Under the pieces are notes generated by a model. It did no database searches. It saw only the letters and a program-made list of their open reading frames with translations, and was not told the origin of the DNA. A DNA stretch of 64,000 nt from contig NZ_CP029064.1 of NCBI RefSeq assembly GCF_003076275.1, positions 4,733,501-4,797,500 of the forward strand. The letters are read 5' to 3'. Of this stretch, positions 1-8,905 are shown piece after piece. The stretch comes from Microbulbifer sp. A4B17 (lineage in GTDB: Bacteria; Pseudomonadota; Gammaproteobacteria; Pseudomonadales; Cellvibrionaceae). Within the stretch, counting starts at the first letter, position 1; each line of letters begins with the position of its first letter. Position numbers and translations under genes: made by a program.

Positions 1-2
1 GT

Positions 3-2351
3 GGCGAGGCGGCATTCAATCGCAAAGACTACCCCGGTGCCGCCCGAGACTTCCGTGCATTGCTCAAGCAGGGGCCTAGTCCATTTACGGATAATGCTCG
101 CTATATGCTGGCTTGGTCAGAATTTAAATCGAGCAATTACCGAGCATCCACAGAAATCTTTCTCCAGTCGCTGGATATTTTGCACAGTGAGGAACAGGGG
201 GAGGAACTCCCTGTTGGGCGGCAGCGCCTGCGTGAAGACAGCTTGCGCGGGCTCGCATTAAACTTCAGCTACCTGGGAGGCGCTGAAGCCATTGAGTCTT
301 TTAACCTCAATGGAGAGCCACGTCCCTACCAGCACCAGTTATACAGCGCACTCGGCACCTGGTATCGGGAAAAAGAGCTGTTCCGCAACAGCGCCGATAC
401 TTTTTTACAATTCGTAAATCACTACCCGCAAACCCAGCAGGCCCCACAGCTCCATCTTCTCGCCGTTGAAACCTTGCAAGCGGGGAGACTACATAAAGAA
501 ATTCTGCCCACGAAACGGGACTTTGTGCGGCGCTATGGCGTGAACAGTGATTACTGGCAAGCAGCAGGTGAAACTCAACAACAGGAGTTAGCCAAAACTC
601 TGCAACCATGGCTGTACGAATTGGCCCAATTTGACCACGCCCGCGCACAGGAATTGGCTCAGCAGGTGACAAAACTGCCCGCGAATAAAGTGAAAGAACG
701 CCGCCTTGTCAGCGCACAATCACTGGGTGCCTATCGCAGTGCCGCCGCTTTATATCACGAATACGCGCAGACTTTTCCACAAGACCCACGCACGCCATCC
801 ATGGTTTTCCTGATGGCGGAGTGTCTCGAGCAGGCTGCAGATCACCCCGCCGCCTGGCGCGCTTACAGCCAGGTCGCCTGGGAATACCAAGATCCCAGGT
901 ATGGCGCCGAAGCCGGCTACGGAGCCATCCTCAGTGCAGCCAGGGTGCATGAACAAACTCCGGATCAAGAGGCGGAACAGAAAATCCTGTGGCTCGATCG
1001 CAATATCGAAGCGAGCCTGAAATTTGCACAGAGCTGGCCCCAAGATCCGAGGGCGCTGCCAGTGCAGCTGGCCGCTGCCGATAAGTTGTTGCAACAATCG
1101 CGCTTTGCCGAGGCCATCGCCGCTGCCGAGCACGCCGATCAATGGCAACCGCCAGCCAATAAACAACAGCAATTAAGTATTGCAATGATACTGGCGCACA
1201 GCCATTTTTCCCTGAAGCAATATCCTCAGGCAGAGGCCGCCTATACCCGCGCGCTCGGCTACCAGCCAGACGATTCACTGCGCAAAGACGCATTGCGCCA
1301 ATTGCAGTTATCCATTTACCGTCAGGCAGAAATCATTCTGGCCCAGCGCGAAAGTGAGGATGCCGCTCCCAGTGAGGAAGCCCTCAATCACCTCCTGCGT
1401 ATCCGCGATAGCGGGCGCACAGAGGTTGCGGCCACGGCCCAATACGATGCAATTAATTTTCTTATTCAGTTAGGGCAGTGGCAGCGCGCCAGCACAGAGC
1501 TCGCTGATTTCCGCCAGTTTTATCCCGCGCACACCTTGACGCCGACACTGGCTGCCAAAGCCATCGTTATCTTTGAAGCGCTGGAAATGCCGGCGGCTGC
1601 CGCCTCAGAATTGCTGCAATTAGCCGCTACTGATCCGGATCGGGAAGTTCGCCGTCAATCCCTGTTTATGGCAGCAGAAAACCTGCAAAAAGCCGGTGAG
1701 TACAACCGGGCTATTGAAAGCTATCGCAACTACAGCAAATTGTGGCCAGAACCCGCTGAGCAACGTCTGGAAGCGCAATTTCAGCTGGTCGAAATCTACG
1801 CTCAGACTAAAAAGCCCACCAAGCGGAATTACTGGCTAGAACAACTTGCACAGAACTCGCTGCAGTCACCCCGCGGGCGTTACCTGGCCGCTTATTCTCA
1901 AAGTGAACTGGCGGAGCAAAGTTATGCGAAATTTGCTGAACTGGCACTGCGCTTGCCGTTAAAGACCAGTCTCGCTAATAAAAAGCGGGCCATGCAAACC
2001 ACCGTGGCGGATTACCGTAAAGTACTGGAATTTGGCATTGCAGAATTTACCCCTCAAGCAAATTATCGTCTTGCGGAAGTTTACCGACAGCTCAGCCGTG
2101 ACCTGATGGACTCACAGCGCCCTAAAAACCTGAACGAGCTGGAATTGGAACAATACGAAATTCTGCTGGAGGAACAGGCTTATCCCTTTGAGGAAAAGTC
2201 CATAGAACTTCACGAGGCCAATATCCAGCGCACGGTTGAGGGTATTTATGACGATTGGGTTAAACGCAGCTTCCATTCACTGGGAGAGCTGCTACCCGCA
2301 CGCTACAAAAAAGAAGAAAAAACCCTGGAGTGGAGTGATGCACTGCACTGA
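3..2351 (+). CDS. TPR-rich protein of TonB-like energy transduction operon (5' truncated by window edge)
   Basis: The reading frame is open from the first bases of the window, so the start lies outside; about 780 residues are visible. The protein is almost wholly alpha-helical with many degenerate tetratricopeptide-like repeats (Ala/Leu/Tyr-rich helices with motifs such as A..Y..AL and YRQAE), suggesting a scaffold for protein-protein contacts. No catalytic motif was seen. The stop overlaps the start of the next TPR lipoprotein by 14 bases, and the genes that follow are ExbB/ExbD/TonB-like, so it probably belongs to a periplasmic or envelope complex powered by the proton gradient. Similar operons are often labelled 'adventurous gliding' (AglT-like) in annotations; that name is by homology only and does not prove motility. 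An internal ATG at 60 is not the true start because upstream codons in the frame read as normal protein. Confidence 0.85.
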   Translation, partial: GEAAFNRKDYPGAARDFRALLKQGPSPFTDNARYMLAWSEFKSSNYRASTEIFLQSLDILHSEEQGEELPVGRQRLREDSLRGLALNFSYLGGAEAIESFNLNGEPRPYQHQLYSALGTWYREKELFRNSADTFLQFVNHYPQTQQAPQLHLLAVETLQAGRLHKEILPTKRDFVRRYGVNSDYWQAAGETQQQELAKTLQPWLYELAQFDHARAQELAQQVTKLPANKVKERRLVSAQSLGAYRSAAALYHEYAQTFPQDPRTPSMVFLMAECLEQAADHPAAWRAYSQVAWEYQDPRYGAEAGYGAILSAARVHEQTPDQEAEQKILWLDRNIEASLKFAQSWPQDPRALPVQLAAADKLLQQSRFAEAIAAAEHADQWQPPANKQQQLSIAMILAHSHFSLKQYPQAEAAYTRALGYQPDDSLRKDALRQLQLSIYRQAEIILAQRESEDAAPSEEALNHLLRIRDSGRTEVAATAQYDAINFLIQLGQWQRASTELADFRQFYPAHTLTPTLAAKAIVIFEALEMPAAAASELLQLAATDPDREVRRQSLFMAAENLQKAGEYNRAIESYRNYSKLWPEPAEQRLEAQFQLVEIYAQTKKPTKRNYWLEQLAQNSLQSPRGRYLAAYSQSELAEQSYAKFAELALRLPLKTSLANKKRAMQTTVADYRKVLEFGIAEFTPQANYRLAEVYRQLSRDLMDSQRPKNLNELELEQYEILLEEQAYPFEEKSIELHEANIQRTVEGIYDDWVKRSFHSLGELLPARYKKEEKTLEWSDALH

Positions 2352-2985
2352 ATTGAGCGCCCGGAAATCATCTTCAATCGCACGGTTACTTTTTACTGCG
2401 CTATTAGTTTTTTTACTCGCCGCATGTAGCGGCCTGCAAAAGACGACATCGCCCGCAGATAGTGACGCCGGGCAACAACTTACAGAGAACCCCTACTTGC
2501 GGGATGGTAAAAGAGTACCGCAACAGGCCCGTGCGGCGATGGAACTGGCTCGCCAGAATTTTCAGGCAAATGATTTACCTGCGGCTGAATCGCAACTTCT
2601 ACAAATTACTGAAAAGTGGCCGGAACTCTCCGGAGCCTGGCTAAACCTGGCAATCGTGCAGCAGTCCGGCGAGAAATACGAGGAATCCGAGCGCAGCTTT
2701 CGCCAGGCTATTGCTGTAAACGATAACAATGTATTTGCCTGGAATCGTCTTGCTGCGCTGATGCGTGACCGGGGGCGGTTCGAAGATGCAGAGCAATACT
2801 ACAACGGCGCCATAGAGCGTTGGCCACACTATGCCGATGCACACCGCAACCTGGGAATCCTCTACGACCTTTACCTGCAACAACCCGAGCGCGCCCTTCA
2901 GCACTATATGGCAGCGCAAGATTCCGGTACTGAACAGGATAAATTGCTCAGTGCATGGATACTCGAGCTGGAGCGGAGACTTTAA
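2338..2985 (+). CDS. TPR-repeat lipoprotein
   Basis: 215 residues. The start chosen is ATG 2338, which overlaps the end of the previous gene and follows a GGAGTGGAG Shine-Dalgarno-like stretch; longer versions starting at 2236 read through the upstream gene. A lipoprotein signal peptide ends with the lipobox LAAC (about residue 28), so the mature protein is probably lipid-anchored. Residues about 65-180 form three or four TPR units (LNLAIVQQSGEKYEESER, AWNRLAALMRDRGRFEDAE, HRNLGILYDLY). It likely works with the upstream large TPR protein and the downstream ExbB/ExbD/TonB-like genes in one envelope machine. Exact partner unknown. Confidence 0.85.
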   Translation: MHCTELSARKSSSIARLLFTALLVFLLAACSGLQKTTSPADSDAGQQLTENPYLRDGKRVPQQARAAMELARQNFQANDLPAAESQLLQITEKWPELSGAWLNLAIVQQSGEKYEESERSFRQAIAVNDNNVFAWNRLAALMRDRGRFEDAEQYYNGAIERWPHYADAHRNLGILYDLYLQQPERALQHYMAAQDSGTEQDKLLSAWILELERRL

Positions 2986-2987
2986 CA

Positions 2988-3257
2988 ATGAAATTATTTT
3001 CTAGCCTCATACTGAGCCTGTCTATCTTTGCATACGGCGCAACAGCAGAGGAAATAACAACGCTGGAGTCCACCGTAATTGGCAGTCAGGAACAACCTAA
3101 GGTTTTATATATCATTCCCTGGAAGCAAGCCGACAGTTTACAAAGGCTCGACAGCGTTCTGCCGCAAACTTTCTCCTCTGTATTTGAACATCAGGAATAT
3201 TCGGAATTTCGGCGGGAAATAAAGCTGTTGCAAGCTGAACAGGAAAAAAACGACTAG
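2988..3257 (+). CDS. Small exported protein of the TonB-like operon
   Basis: 89 residues. ATG 2988 is preceded by GAGCGGAG; it lies 2 bases after the TPR lipoprotein stop, indicating translational linkage. An N-terminal signal peptide (SLILSLSIFAYGATA, cleavage about residue 20) precedes a short mature domain with the phrase VLYIIPWK. I recall similar small proteins with a VLYIVPW core in related TPR/ExbB/ExbD operons, but no function is known to me. It may be a periplasmic accessory of the complex. The 193-base interval before the exbB-like gene holds no clear gene. Confidence 0.7.
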   Translation: MKLFSSLILSLSIFAYGATAEEITTLESTVIGSQEQPKVLYIIPWKQADSLQRLDSVLPQTFSSVFEHQEYSEFRREIKLLQAEQEKND

Positions 3258-3450
3258 GCCGACCCACCAAAATTAAAAATAATTTTTTGCGGCGCATGGA
3301 AGCGGCGCTGCTGAATTTATACAGCGAAGACATGGAACCGCCGCAGCAGGCTTCAACGTCCCGCGGCCCTCTTTATACACCAAGGGTGGGAACTCAATCG
3401 TTCTCCCTTTGCACTACAAATTTATAACTTTATCTGTGGAGAATTAAATC

Positions 3451-4116
3451 ATGGAATTCACTCAAGCGATGCTGCGTTTTTTCCAAAATGGCGGACCCTT
3501 TATGTACCCGATTGCGGTGGTCCTGGTTATCGGACTGGCAATGGTAGTAGAGCGCTGGATATTTTTATCACGCGCGCGGAATGCCAATAAAAAAGCGTAT
3601 CAACAAGTATTGCCCATGTTGCAAAAACGCAGCTATCAAAGTGTCTTGCAGCTGGCCCGAGACAACGACGCAGCAATGGGGCGTATCGCCGCGGCGGGCA
3701 TCAACACTTTGCAATTTGCCAAGCGCGAGGAAAATATTGCCCTGGCTATTGAGGAAGGGATCCTCGAAGCAGTTCCCCGTCTGGAAAAACGCACCAGTTA
3801 CTTGGCCACTCTCGCTAATATTGCCACTCTGCTGGGCCTACTCGGCACTATTATGGGTCTGATTGCTGCATTTACCGCAGTAGCCAGTGCCGACCCATCT
3901 GAAAAAGCGACCATGCTCTCCACCAGTATTTCCGTAGCGATGAACACTACAGCATTCGGTTTGATTTCTGCCATTCCCCTGCTGTTGTTTAACTCAATGC
4001 TGCAAAATAAAACCAATGAGATTGTCGATAGTTTGCAAATGGCCGGGGTTAAATTCCTTAATCTGCTGACCATGGGACGCCCACAGAAAGCGGAACAGCG
4101 CACCGCTAACAGCTAA
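3451..4116 (+). CDS. MotA/TolQ/ExbB proton-channel family protein
   Basis: 221 residues, normal length for TolQ/ExbB. Three membrane segments fit the family: about residues 18-38, 116-140 and 165-187, with a large cytoplasmic loop after the first. The family signature is visible in LANIATLLGLLGTIMGLIAAF and the following STSISVAMNTTAFGL. It would form the pentameric inner-membrane ring that uses the proton motive force. ATG 3451 has GGAG ten bases upstream. It is followed 11 bases later by an exbD-like gene, then a second exbD-like gene and a TonB-like gene. A dedicated TonB system, separate from the housekeeping tonB-exbBD, is likely; the substrate is unknown. Confidence 0.92.
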   Translation: MEFTQAMLRFFQNGGPFMYPIAVVLVIGLAMVVERWIFLSRARNANKKAYQQVLPMLQKRSYQSVLQLARDNDAAMGRIAAAGINTLQFAKREENIALAIEEGILEAVPRLEKRTSYLATLANIATLLGLLGTIMGLIAAFTAVASADPSEKATMLSTSISVAMNTTAFGLISAIPLLLFNSMLQNKTNEIVDSLQMAGVKFLNLLTMGRPQKAEQRTANS

Positions 4117-4127
4117 GGGATACCGCC

Positions 4128-4640
4128 ATGCTGAACATAAATATTCGCCGGCGTGGACATGAGGAAGCGGAACTCGATATCACCTCGTTTATGAGTTTGA
4201 TGACCATTTTGGTTCCTGTGTTACTGCTAAATATGGTGTTTTCCCACATCTCCGTGCTCAAGCTGAATCTGCCGGGTATCAGCGATGGAAGTTCCAGCAG
4301 TGTGGAGGAAAATCGCCAGCTCGAACTCGTTTTGCGTACGCAGTATGTCGATATCAATTATCCCGCTGGGCAGCGGGTTAAACGCATCCCACACGAGGAA
4401 AACTCACCGGATTTCGCCACGATATCTGTCGTTTTACAGCAGATAAAACGGCAGTTGCGAGAAAAATCTATCGACAAAGATGATCTGGTCATCCTGTCAG
4501 AAAAGGGAACGCCTTACAAAACTCTGGTCGCCGCCATGGATACTGCGCGTAGCTACCGGGCTGTAGTGGCCGCATCCGTTGTTGATGCAGAACTGTTCCC
4601 CCAGATATCTCTCGGCGATGCACCGGAGCAGACAAAATAG
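4128..4640 (+). CDS. ExbD/TolR family protein, first copy (membrane Asp missing)
   Basis: 170 residues: short cytoplasmic N-terminus, one membrane helix (about residues 18-42), then a periplasmic domain. Aligning its helix (DITSFMSLMTILVPVLLLN) by eye to ExbD (NVTPFIDVMLVLLII) puts Ser23 where ExbD has the essential proton-carrying aspartate; Asp17 sits at the edge instead. The second copy downstream keeps the aspartate. This suggests a structural or regulatory subunit that pairs with the second copy in an ExbD-type dimer (inference). It starts 11 bases after the exbB-like stop and is followed after 12 bases by the second copy. Confidence 0.88.
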   Translation: MLNINIRRRGHEEAELDITSFMSLMTILVPVLLLNMVFSHISVLKLNLPGISDGSSSSVEENRQLELVLRTQYVDINYPAGQRVKRIPHEENSPDFATISVVLQQIKRQLREKSIDKDDLVILSEKGTPYKTLVAAMDTARSYRAVVAASVVDAELFPQISLGDAPEQTK

Positions 4641-4652
4641 CGGGGCCAAACT

Positions 4653-5174
4653 ATGAAGATAAATGCAGCCGCAAAACTGCAAGAGCGCAGGCAAAGGCAA
4701 AAAAAGCAGCAGTCAAAACTGAACCTAGTATCACTGATGGATATCTTCACCATCCTGGTATTTTTCCTTCTGGTGAACTCAACCAGTGATGTTCAGGTTC
4801 TGCAGACTGATAAAACCATAAAGCTACCCAAGTCCACCTCACAACAGAAACCCGAGGTGACTACTGTAGTACGGGTCAACAATAAACAGCTGTTTGTCGG
4901 GGACCGATTTATCACTAATATCGATGATATAGACCCCAGCGCAGAGAATATTGAGGCCCTGGTAACAGAGCTTAAATACCGTGCTGAACGAGCTGGAGAG
5001 CTGAGCGAAGTCCAGAAAACTCTGGGCCGAGCAGTGACTATTTTAGGTGATGAACAAGTTCCCTATGAATTGCTAAAGCAGATCATGCACACCTGCGCAG
5101 CCGCAGACTTTCGCGATATGTCTTTCGCCGTAGAACAAACAGCGCCGGAAGATCCTTCGGGGGTGGAATCCTGA
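4653..5174 (+). CDS. ExbD/TolR family protein, second copy (Asp retained)
   Basis: 173 residues. A Lys/Arg/Gln-rich cytoplasmic tail (residues 1-22) precedes the membrane helix at about 23-45 with the classical aspartate (SLMDIFTILVFFLLV, Asp30), matching the protonatable Asp of ExbD/TolR. The rest is periplasmic. It differs strongly from the first copy, so this is not a recent duplication. The next gene, a TonB-like protein, starts 1 base after its stop, showing close translational coupling. With the ExbB-like channel it should form the energised motor of this system. Confidence 0.92.
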   Translation: MKINAAAKLQERRQRQKKQQSKLNLVSLMDIFTILVFFLLVNSTSDVQVLQTDKTIKLPKSTSQQKPEVTTVVRVNNKQLFVGDRFITNIDDIDPSAENIEALVTELKYRAERAGELSEVQKTLGRAVTILGDEQVPYELLKQIMHTCAAADFRDMSFAVEQTAPEDPSGVES

Positions 5175-5175
5175 T

Positions 5176-6168
5176 ATGAGTACAGCAACCGTTAGTTACG
5201 CCCCCTGGCAACTACAGGAAACAGTACTTCCCTGGTCCGCCTCGAGAGAGGAGGATCAGCGATTTATTAAATTGCTGCGCGGTGGCCTGATAGCCCTGGC
5301 AATCAGTGGTATTGCCGTTGCACTGGCGCCAGTACCCGAACTCACCCGGGAGCAGGCCGAAAGGGTACCGCCACAGCTGGCCAAAGTGATTTTGGAAAAA
5401 AAGGAATTGCCAAAACCCAAGCCAAAGCCGAAACCCAAAGAGCAAAAGAAGCCCGAGGAAAAGAAAAAGCCCGAAGAGAAACCCAAAAAGAAAGCGGAAA
5501 CACCCGACAAGCCCAAGCCTGTGGAGAAGCCGCGCAAGGTTAAAAATCCCCCGGTTGCCAAAGTACAACAGGCCCGGGAGAAAGCGGCCAATAGCGGCCT
5601 GAATGCACTCGCCGATGATCTGTTGGATATGCGCGAGAGTTTTAATACATCGGATATTAGCCGGGGCCAGCTCAGCTCGGGTAATGCTACTGCCACTAAA
5701 ATAGAACGCAGTATGATCGCGGATAAGTCAAAAGCCTCCAGTGGCGGCGTTGCCGCCGGCAGAGTGAGTCGCGATACCGGTGGCGTCTCACTGGCCGGTC
5801 GTGAAAACACTCGTGTGCAAAGTACCCAGGCAACGGGTTCAGCCAAAGAAGCGGTGGCCAAGGCCAGAGGACAAAAATCCATACGTACCGACGATTCCAT
5901 TCGCAGTGTTATGGAAGCCAATAAAGAGGCCATTATTGGAATCTATAATCGCGCGCTGCGCAGGGACCCAACTCTGCAGGGAAGGCTCACCGTACAGTTG
6001 GTGATCGCACCGAATGGTGCTATCGCGTCGATCAAATTGGTAGAGAGCGAGCTCAATAACCCGGCACTTGAGCGCAAGTTGCTGGCGAGAATCCGCATGA
6101 TCAATTTTGGTTCTGCCAACGTTGAGAGTACTACCAAAAACTACTCAATCGACTTCCTGCCCTCTTAA
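5176..6168 (+). CDS. TonB-like energy transducer with AgmX/PglI-type C-terminal domain
   Basis: 330 residues. One membrane helix at about 36-50 (GLIALAISGIAVALAPVP) is followed by a long Pro/Lys/Glu-rich spacer (about 70-125, KPKPKPKPKEQKKPEEKKK), the typical extended TonB periplasm-spanning region. The C-terminal domain (about 235-330) has the AgmX/PglI pattern: an N-terminal helix (VMEANKEAIIGIYNRALRRD) and a beta-rich part (GRLTVQLVIAPNGAIASIKLVES). It is the last gene of the TPR - exbB - exbD - exbD operon. It probably carries the energy to an outer-membrane or periplasmic partner not present in the window. Confidence 0.9.
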   Translation: MSTATVSYAPWQLQETVLPWSASREEDQRFIKLLRGGLIALAISGIAVALAPVPELTREQAERVPPQLAKVILEKKELPKPKPKPKPKEQKKPEEKKKPEEKPKKKAETPDKPKPVEKPRKVKNPPVAKVQQAREKAANSGLNALADDLLDMRESFNTSDISRGQLSSGNATATKIERSMIADKSKASSGGVAAGRVSRDTGGVSLAGRENTRVQSTQATGSAKEAVAKARGQKSIRTDDSIRSVMEANKEAIIGIYNRALRRDPTLQGRLTVQLVIAPNGAIASIKLVESELNNPALERKLLARIRMINFGSANVESTTKNYSIDFLPS

Positions 6169-6267
6169 GTACCGAGTAGCTATCTTGTCAGTAGCGTGGC
6201 GACACAGGGACGTGCCGCCATTTGAAGGGAGTAAATAGGTGGACAGGGAGCTGATCCACCCAATCAA

Positions 6268-6645
6268 CTAAAGCAAATCCAGCGCATAGCGACGCAATGT
6301 TTGCATAGGAATAATTTCCAGCGCCTTCACATGTGTACTCTGTAAAAATACCCGGGGAGCCATATCCAATTTCTCCGCTTCAAGCCAGCGCGCGGCACAG
6401 AGACACCAACGATCCCCTTCCTTTAAACCGGGAAAATTAAACTCCTCTACCGGTGTACTCAAGTCATTGCCGCGACTGCGGGAAAACTCCAGAAACTTAT
6501 CAGTCACGGCAACGCAGACGGTGTGGGAGCCGAGATCTTCTTTACAAGTGTTACAGCAACCATCGCGAAAAAAACCTGTCTTGGGGTCCAGGCTACAAGG
6601 CATCAGTGAATCGCCAAATACGTTGACTGACTTCTCTATCTCCAT
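6268..6645 (-). CDS. DUF2237 family protein
   Basis: 125 residues, the usual length. The family signature is clear: GFFRDGCCNTC, SHTVCVAVTDKFLEFSRSRGNDLSTP, FPGLKEGDRWCLCAARW, and THVKALEIIP near the end. Several conserved cysteines are present, but no biochemical role has been established to my knowledge. Its start overlaps the end of the upstream DUF2939 gene by 10 bases, so the two are probably co-translated. The 99 bases between this gene and the convergent TonB-like gene show no strong terminator. Confidence 0.92.
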   Translation of the reverse strand: MEIEKSVNVFGDSLMPCSLDPKTGFFRDGCCNTCKEDLGSHTVCVAVTDKFLEFSRSRGNDLSTPVEEFNFPGLKEGDRWCLCAARWLEAEKLDMAPRVFLQSTHVKALEIIPMQTLRRYALDLL

Positions 6646-7259
6646 TCCTGACTCGCTCCACTTTTATCATCAATTAGCTGAATGTCCACTAACTGCCAGC
6701 GCAGGCCATTGCGTTGCATCAGCAGGCGCAATTCAGGCCGGCCATATTCACCATATTCAACACTCAGATGATTGAGGTCGGTAAAATGCCAGCCCATTCT
6801 CTGCCAGGAGTCCTCTTTATCCTCCTCCGTAGAAGGCTCACTTTCGGAGCTGCTCTGCATCTCGCTACCCTGCCGATAGATTTCCCGCTCAAATGCCTCC
6901 AGGTCCTCTCCCCCTCGAAGGAGGTCCGCAATGCCTTCAGGCGTAATAAACTGCTGTAAAAGTGGCTCCATAAAGAAGTTCGCACCAGCGCTCAATAGCT
7001 CATCAAACTCCTGGGGAACTGAATTACTTAGGGAGCTCCTAAGTTGCTGCTGCAAGCGAACCTTTAAATTGTCACGCAAAACAGGAAAATCGATATAGCG
7101 TTCTAAAGTATCAATACTCTCGCTTCTAACCTGCGGCTGTTCGGATTTAGCCATTTCCGCCGCACGCTGCAACTGCCCGATGGAATAAAATGGCAAAGCG
7201 GCATATCCGGCGATAACCAACACCAAAATCAGGCCACCCGTCCACAGTATTTTTTTCAT
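6636..7259 (-). CDS. DUF2939 family membrane-anchored protein
   Basis: 207 residues. An N-terminal signal-anchor (about residues 5-24) is followed by the DUF2939 pattern, which starts with Y.ALP...I..L and continues with a DNLK..L..QL segment and a C-terminal strand region (LNHLSVEYGEYGRPELRLLMQRNGLRWQLVDIQL). An acidic Ser/Glu-rich stretch at about 135-150 looks like a linker. Probably periplasmic, tethered to the inner membrane. It is the first gene of a two-gene unit with DUF2237. Function unknown. Confidence 0.85.
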   Translation of the reverse strand: MKKILWTGGLILVLVIAGYAALPFYSIGQLQRAAEMAKSEQPQVRSESIDTLERYIDFPVLRDNLKVRLQQQLRSSLSNSVPQEFDELLSAGANFFMEPLLQQFITPEGIADLLRGGEDLEAFEREIYRQGSEMQSSSESEPSTEEDKEDSWQRMGWHFTDLNHLSVEYGEYGRPELRLLMQRNGLRWQLVDIQLIDDKSGASQEWR

Positions 7260-7429
7260 TAATCCAGTTCCTTATTCGCTCTCTGGGGATTTTATGTCGA
7301 GAAAGATATATCACCTAATTTGATGATGTATTGGCGTGGCATTGTTCGCCACTCCCGCCTATGAGATATTCCCATCCCAGACTCTACACCCCACTAATAA
7401 TCTGAATCTCAATAAGGACAGCTAACAAG

Positions 7430-8182
7430 ATGAGTGACATCTATAAGGCCCCCGAAGCGAATTTGGCCAATAGCTCAGAGAGTGACGACTCTGGCTCTAT
7501 TGAAAAGGGCATTGCCGGAGATTATTCATTTTCTATTGGGGAAACTATCAGTGAGGCCTGGGAACGCACTAGCGGCAACAAAGGCACCATTTGGGTGGGA
7601 GCAATACTCTACGGCGTAGCCACTATTGCTATTTCCCTCGTTGCAGCTTTGATTACTGGAGGCGCTGCGGCATTCAGCTTAGGTAGTGCCCCAGAGTCGA
7701 CCTCAGCAATCGCCGGCATACTCTATCAGCTTATTGTCACGATTGGCTGCGCACCTCTGGCCGTGGGTATGACGATGATTGGTATCAAGATTGCCCGCGA
7801 CGAAAAGACTTCCGGCACAGAGGTGTTCGCACACTTCGACAAAATAGTGCCACTCGGTATTGCCACCATCTTACTCTATCTACTAGTTGGGATAGGTATG
7901 GTATTGCTTGTGATTCCAGGTATTTACCTGGCTATCGCTTACTTGCTAACAATGCCGTTAGTCGCCGATCGTAATCTAGGTCCCTGGGAAGCACTTGAAA
8001 CCTCTCGCAAGGCCATTACCAAAAACTGGTTTGCCTTCCTCGGCTTTTTCATTGTAACCATGTTGATCGTTATAGCCGGTGGTCTCGCCCTGCTAATCGG
8101 TCTGATCTGGGCATTACCTCTGTGCATTATTGCTATAGGTGTCGCCTACCGAAAAGTTTTCGGCGTCCCCAACCATAATTAA
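7430..8182 (+). CDS. Polytopic membrane protein, BPSS1780-like
   Basis: 250 residues. A short soluble N-terminus with the motif IYKAPEANL (residues 4-12) leads to about six hydrophobic segments: 58-80, 98-120, 145-165, 170-185, 205-225 and 225-245. The pattern resembles the BPSS1780-type or glycerophosphodiester phosphodiesterase membrane-domain families; I know of no fixed function. It sits directly before, but 28 bases apart from, the RDD - SpoIIM - MoxR - DUF58 operon and may be co-transcribed with it. A second protein in this window (50007-50588) begins with a very similar Y.APE..L motif. The start is supported by AAGGA eleven bases upstream of the ATG. Confidence 0.75.
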   Translation: MSDIYKAPEANLANSSESDDSGSIEKGIAGDYSFSIGETISEAWERTSGNKGTIWVGAILYGVATIAISLVAALITGGAAAFSLGSAPESTSAIAGILYQLIVTIGCAPLAVGMTMIGIKIARDEKTSGTEVFAHFDKIVPLGIATILLYLLVGIGMVLLVIPGIYLAIAYLLTMPLVADRNLGPWEALETSRKAITKNWFAFLGFFIVTMLIVIAGGLALLIGLIWALPLCIIAIGVAYRKVFGVPNHN

Positions 8183-8209
8183 GTTTTTCTACCTGACAGG
8201 AGTGGTGGC

Positions 8210-8893
8210 TTGCTGGATACCACCTATAACGTCGAAACACCTGAGGGGATCGATTTACGCGCACGGGCAGCTGGGCCCGTGCCGCGTATCCTTGCCTATG
8301 CCGTGGACGTTTTTTATCGATCACTAATATTGGCTGCGATCGGCATGGGCCTGTTCTTCGCCGGTTTTGCCGGTGCTGGCATCTGGCTCGTCTGCGCCTT
8401 TCTTCTCGAGTGGTTCTACCCGGTATTTTTTGAGGTCATGCGCCGTGGCCAGACACCAGGCAAGAAGTCTTTTGGCTTGATGGTGGTCAACGATAACCTC
8501 ACGCCCGTGTCTTGGAGTGCATCCATCGTACGCAACCTGCTGCGCTTTGCAGATTTTATGCCGTTTGCCTACGCCACTGGCGTAATCAGCATGACCCTTG
8601 GGCGCCACTTCCAGCGACTCGGAGATCTGGCTGCAGGCACTCTGGTGATCTATCGCGAAGAGGAAAAGGCACCGATTGCCCTCCCAGATACAACCCCGCT
8701 CCCACCACCGCAAAACCTGCGCCAGCAGGATCAGCAAGCACTGGTCAGCTTACTGGAGCGTCACGAGGATCTAAGTGAAGCGCGCCAGCGGGAACTCGCC
8801 AACCTGCTCGAGCCGATTACCCGAAAAAAGGACAGCGATGCCTTGAGCTACCTGCGTTCCGTAGGCAGTTGGCTACTCGGTGGCAGGGGATAG
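8210..8893 (+). CDS. RDD family membrane protein (TTG start)
   Basis: 227 residues. The RDD domain covers about residues 15-155: it contains RILAYAVDVFYRS near the first helix, a GQTPGKKSFGLMVV motif after the second, and a third hydrophobic helix. The C-terminal 70 residues are soluble. TTG at 8210 is chosen because AGGAG lies seven bases upstream and no ATG or GTG in frame precedes the domain. It opens an operon whose later genes (SpoIIM/DUF95, DUF4129, DUF4350, MoxR ATPase, DUF58) are nearly always found together in many Proteobacteria. Role in the complex unknown; RDD proteins are often described as possible transporters. Confidence 0.9.
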   Translation: MLDTTYNVETPEGIDLRARAAGPVPRILAYAVDVFYRSLILAAIGMGLFFAGFAGAGIWLVCAFLLEWFYPVFFEVMRRGQTPGKKSFGLMVVNDNLTPVSWSASIVRNLLRFADFMPFAYATGVISMTLGRHFQRLGDLAAGTLVIYREEEKAPIALPDTTPLPPPQNLRQQDQQALVSLLERHEDLSEARQRELANLLEPITRKKDSDALSYLRSVGSWLLGGRG

Positions 8894-8905
8894 GCAGAGA
8901 TACCT

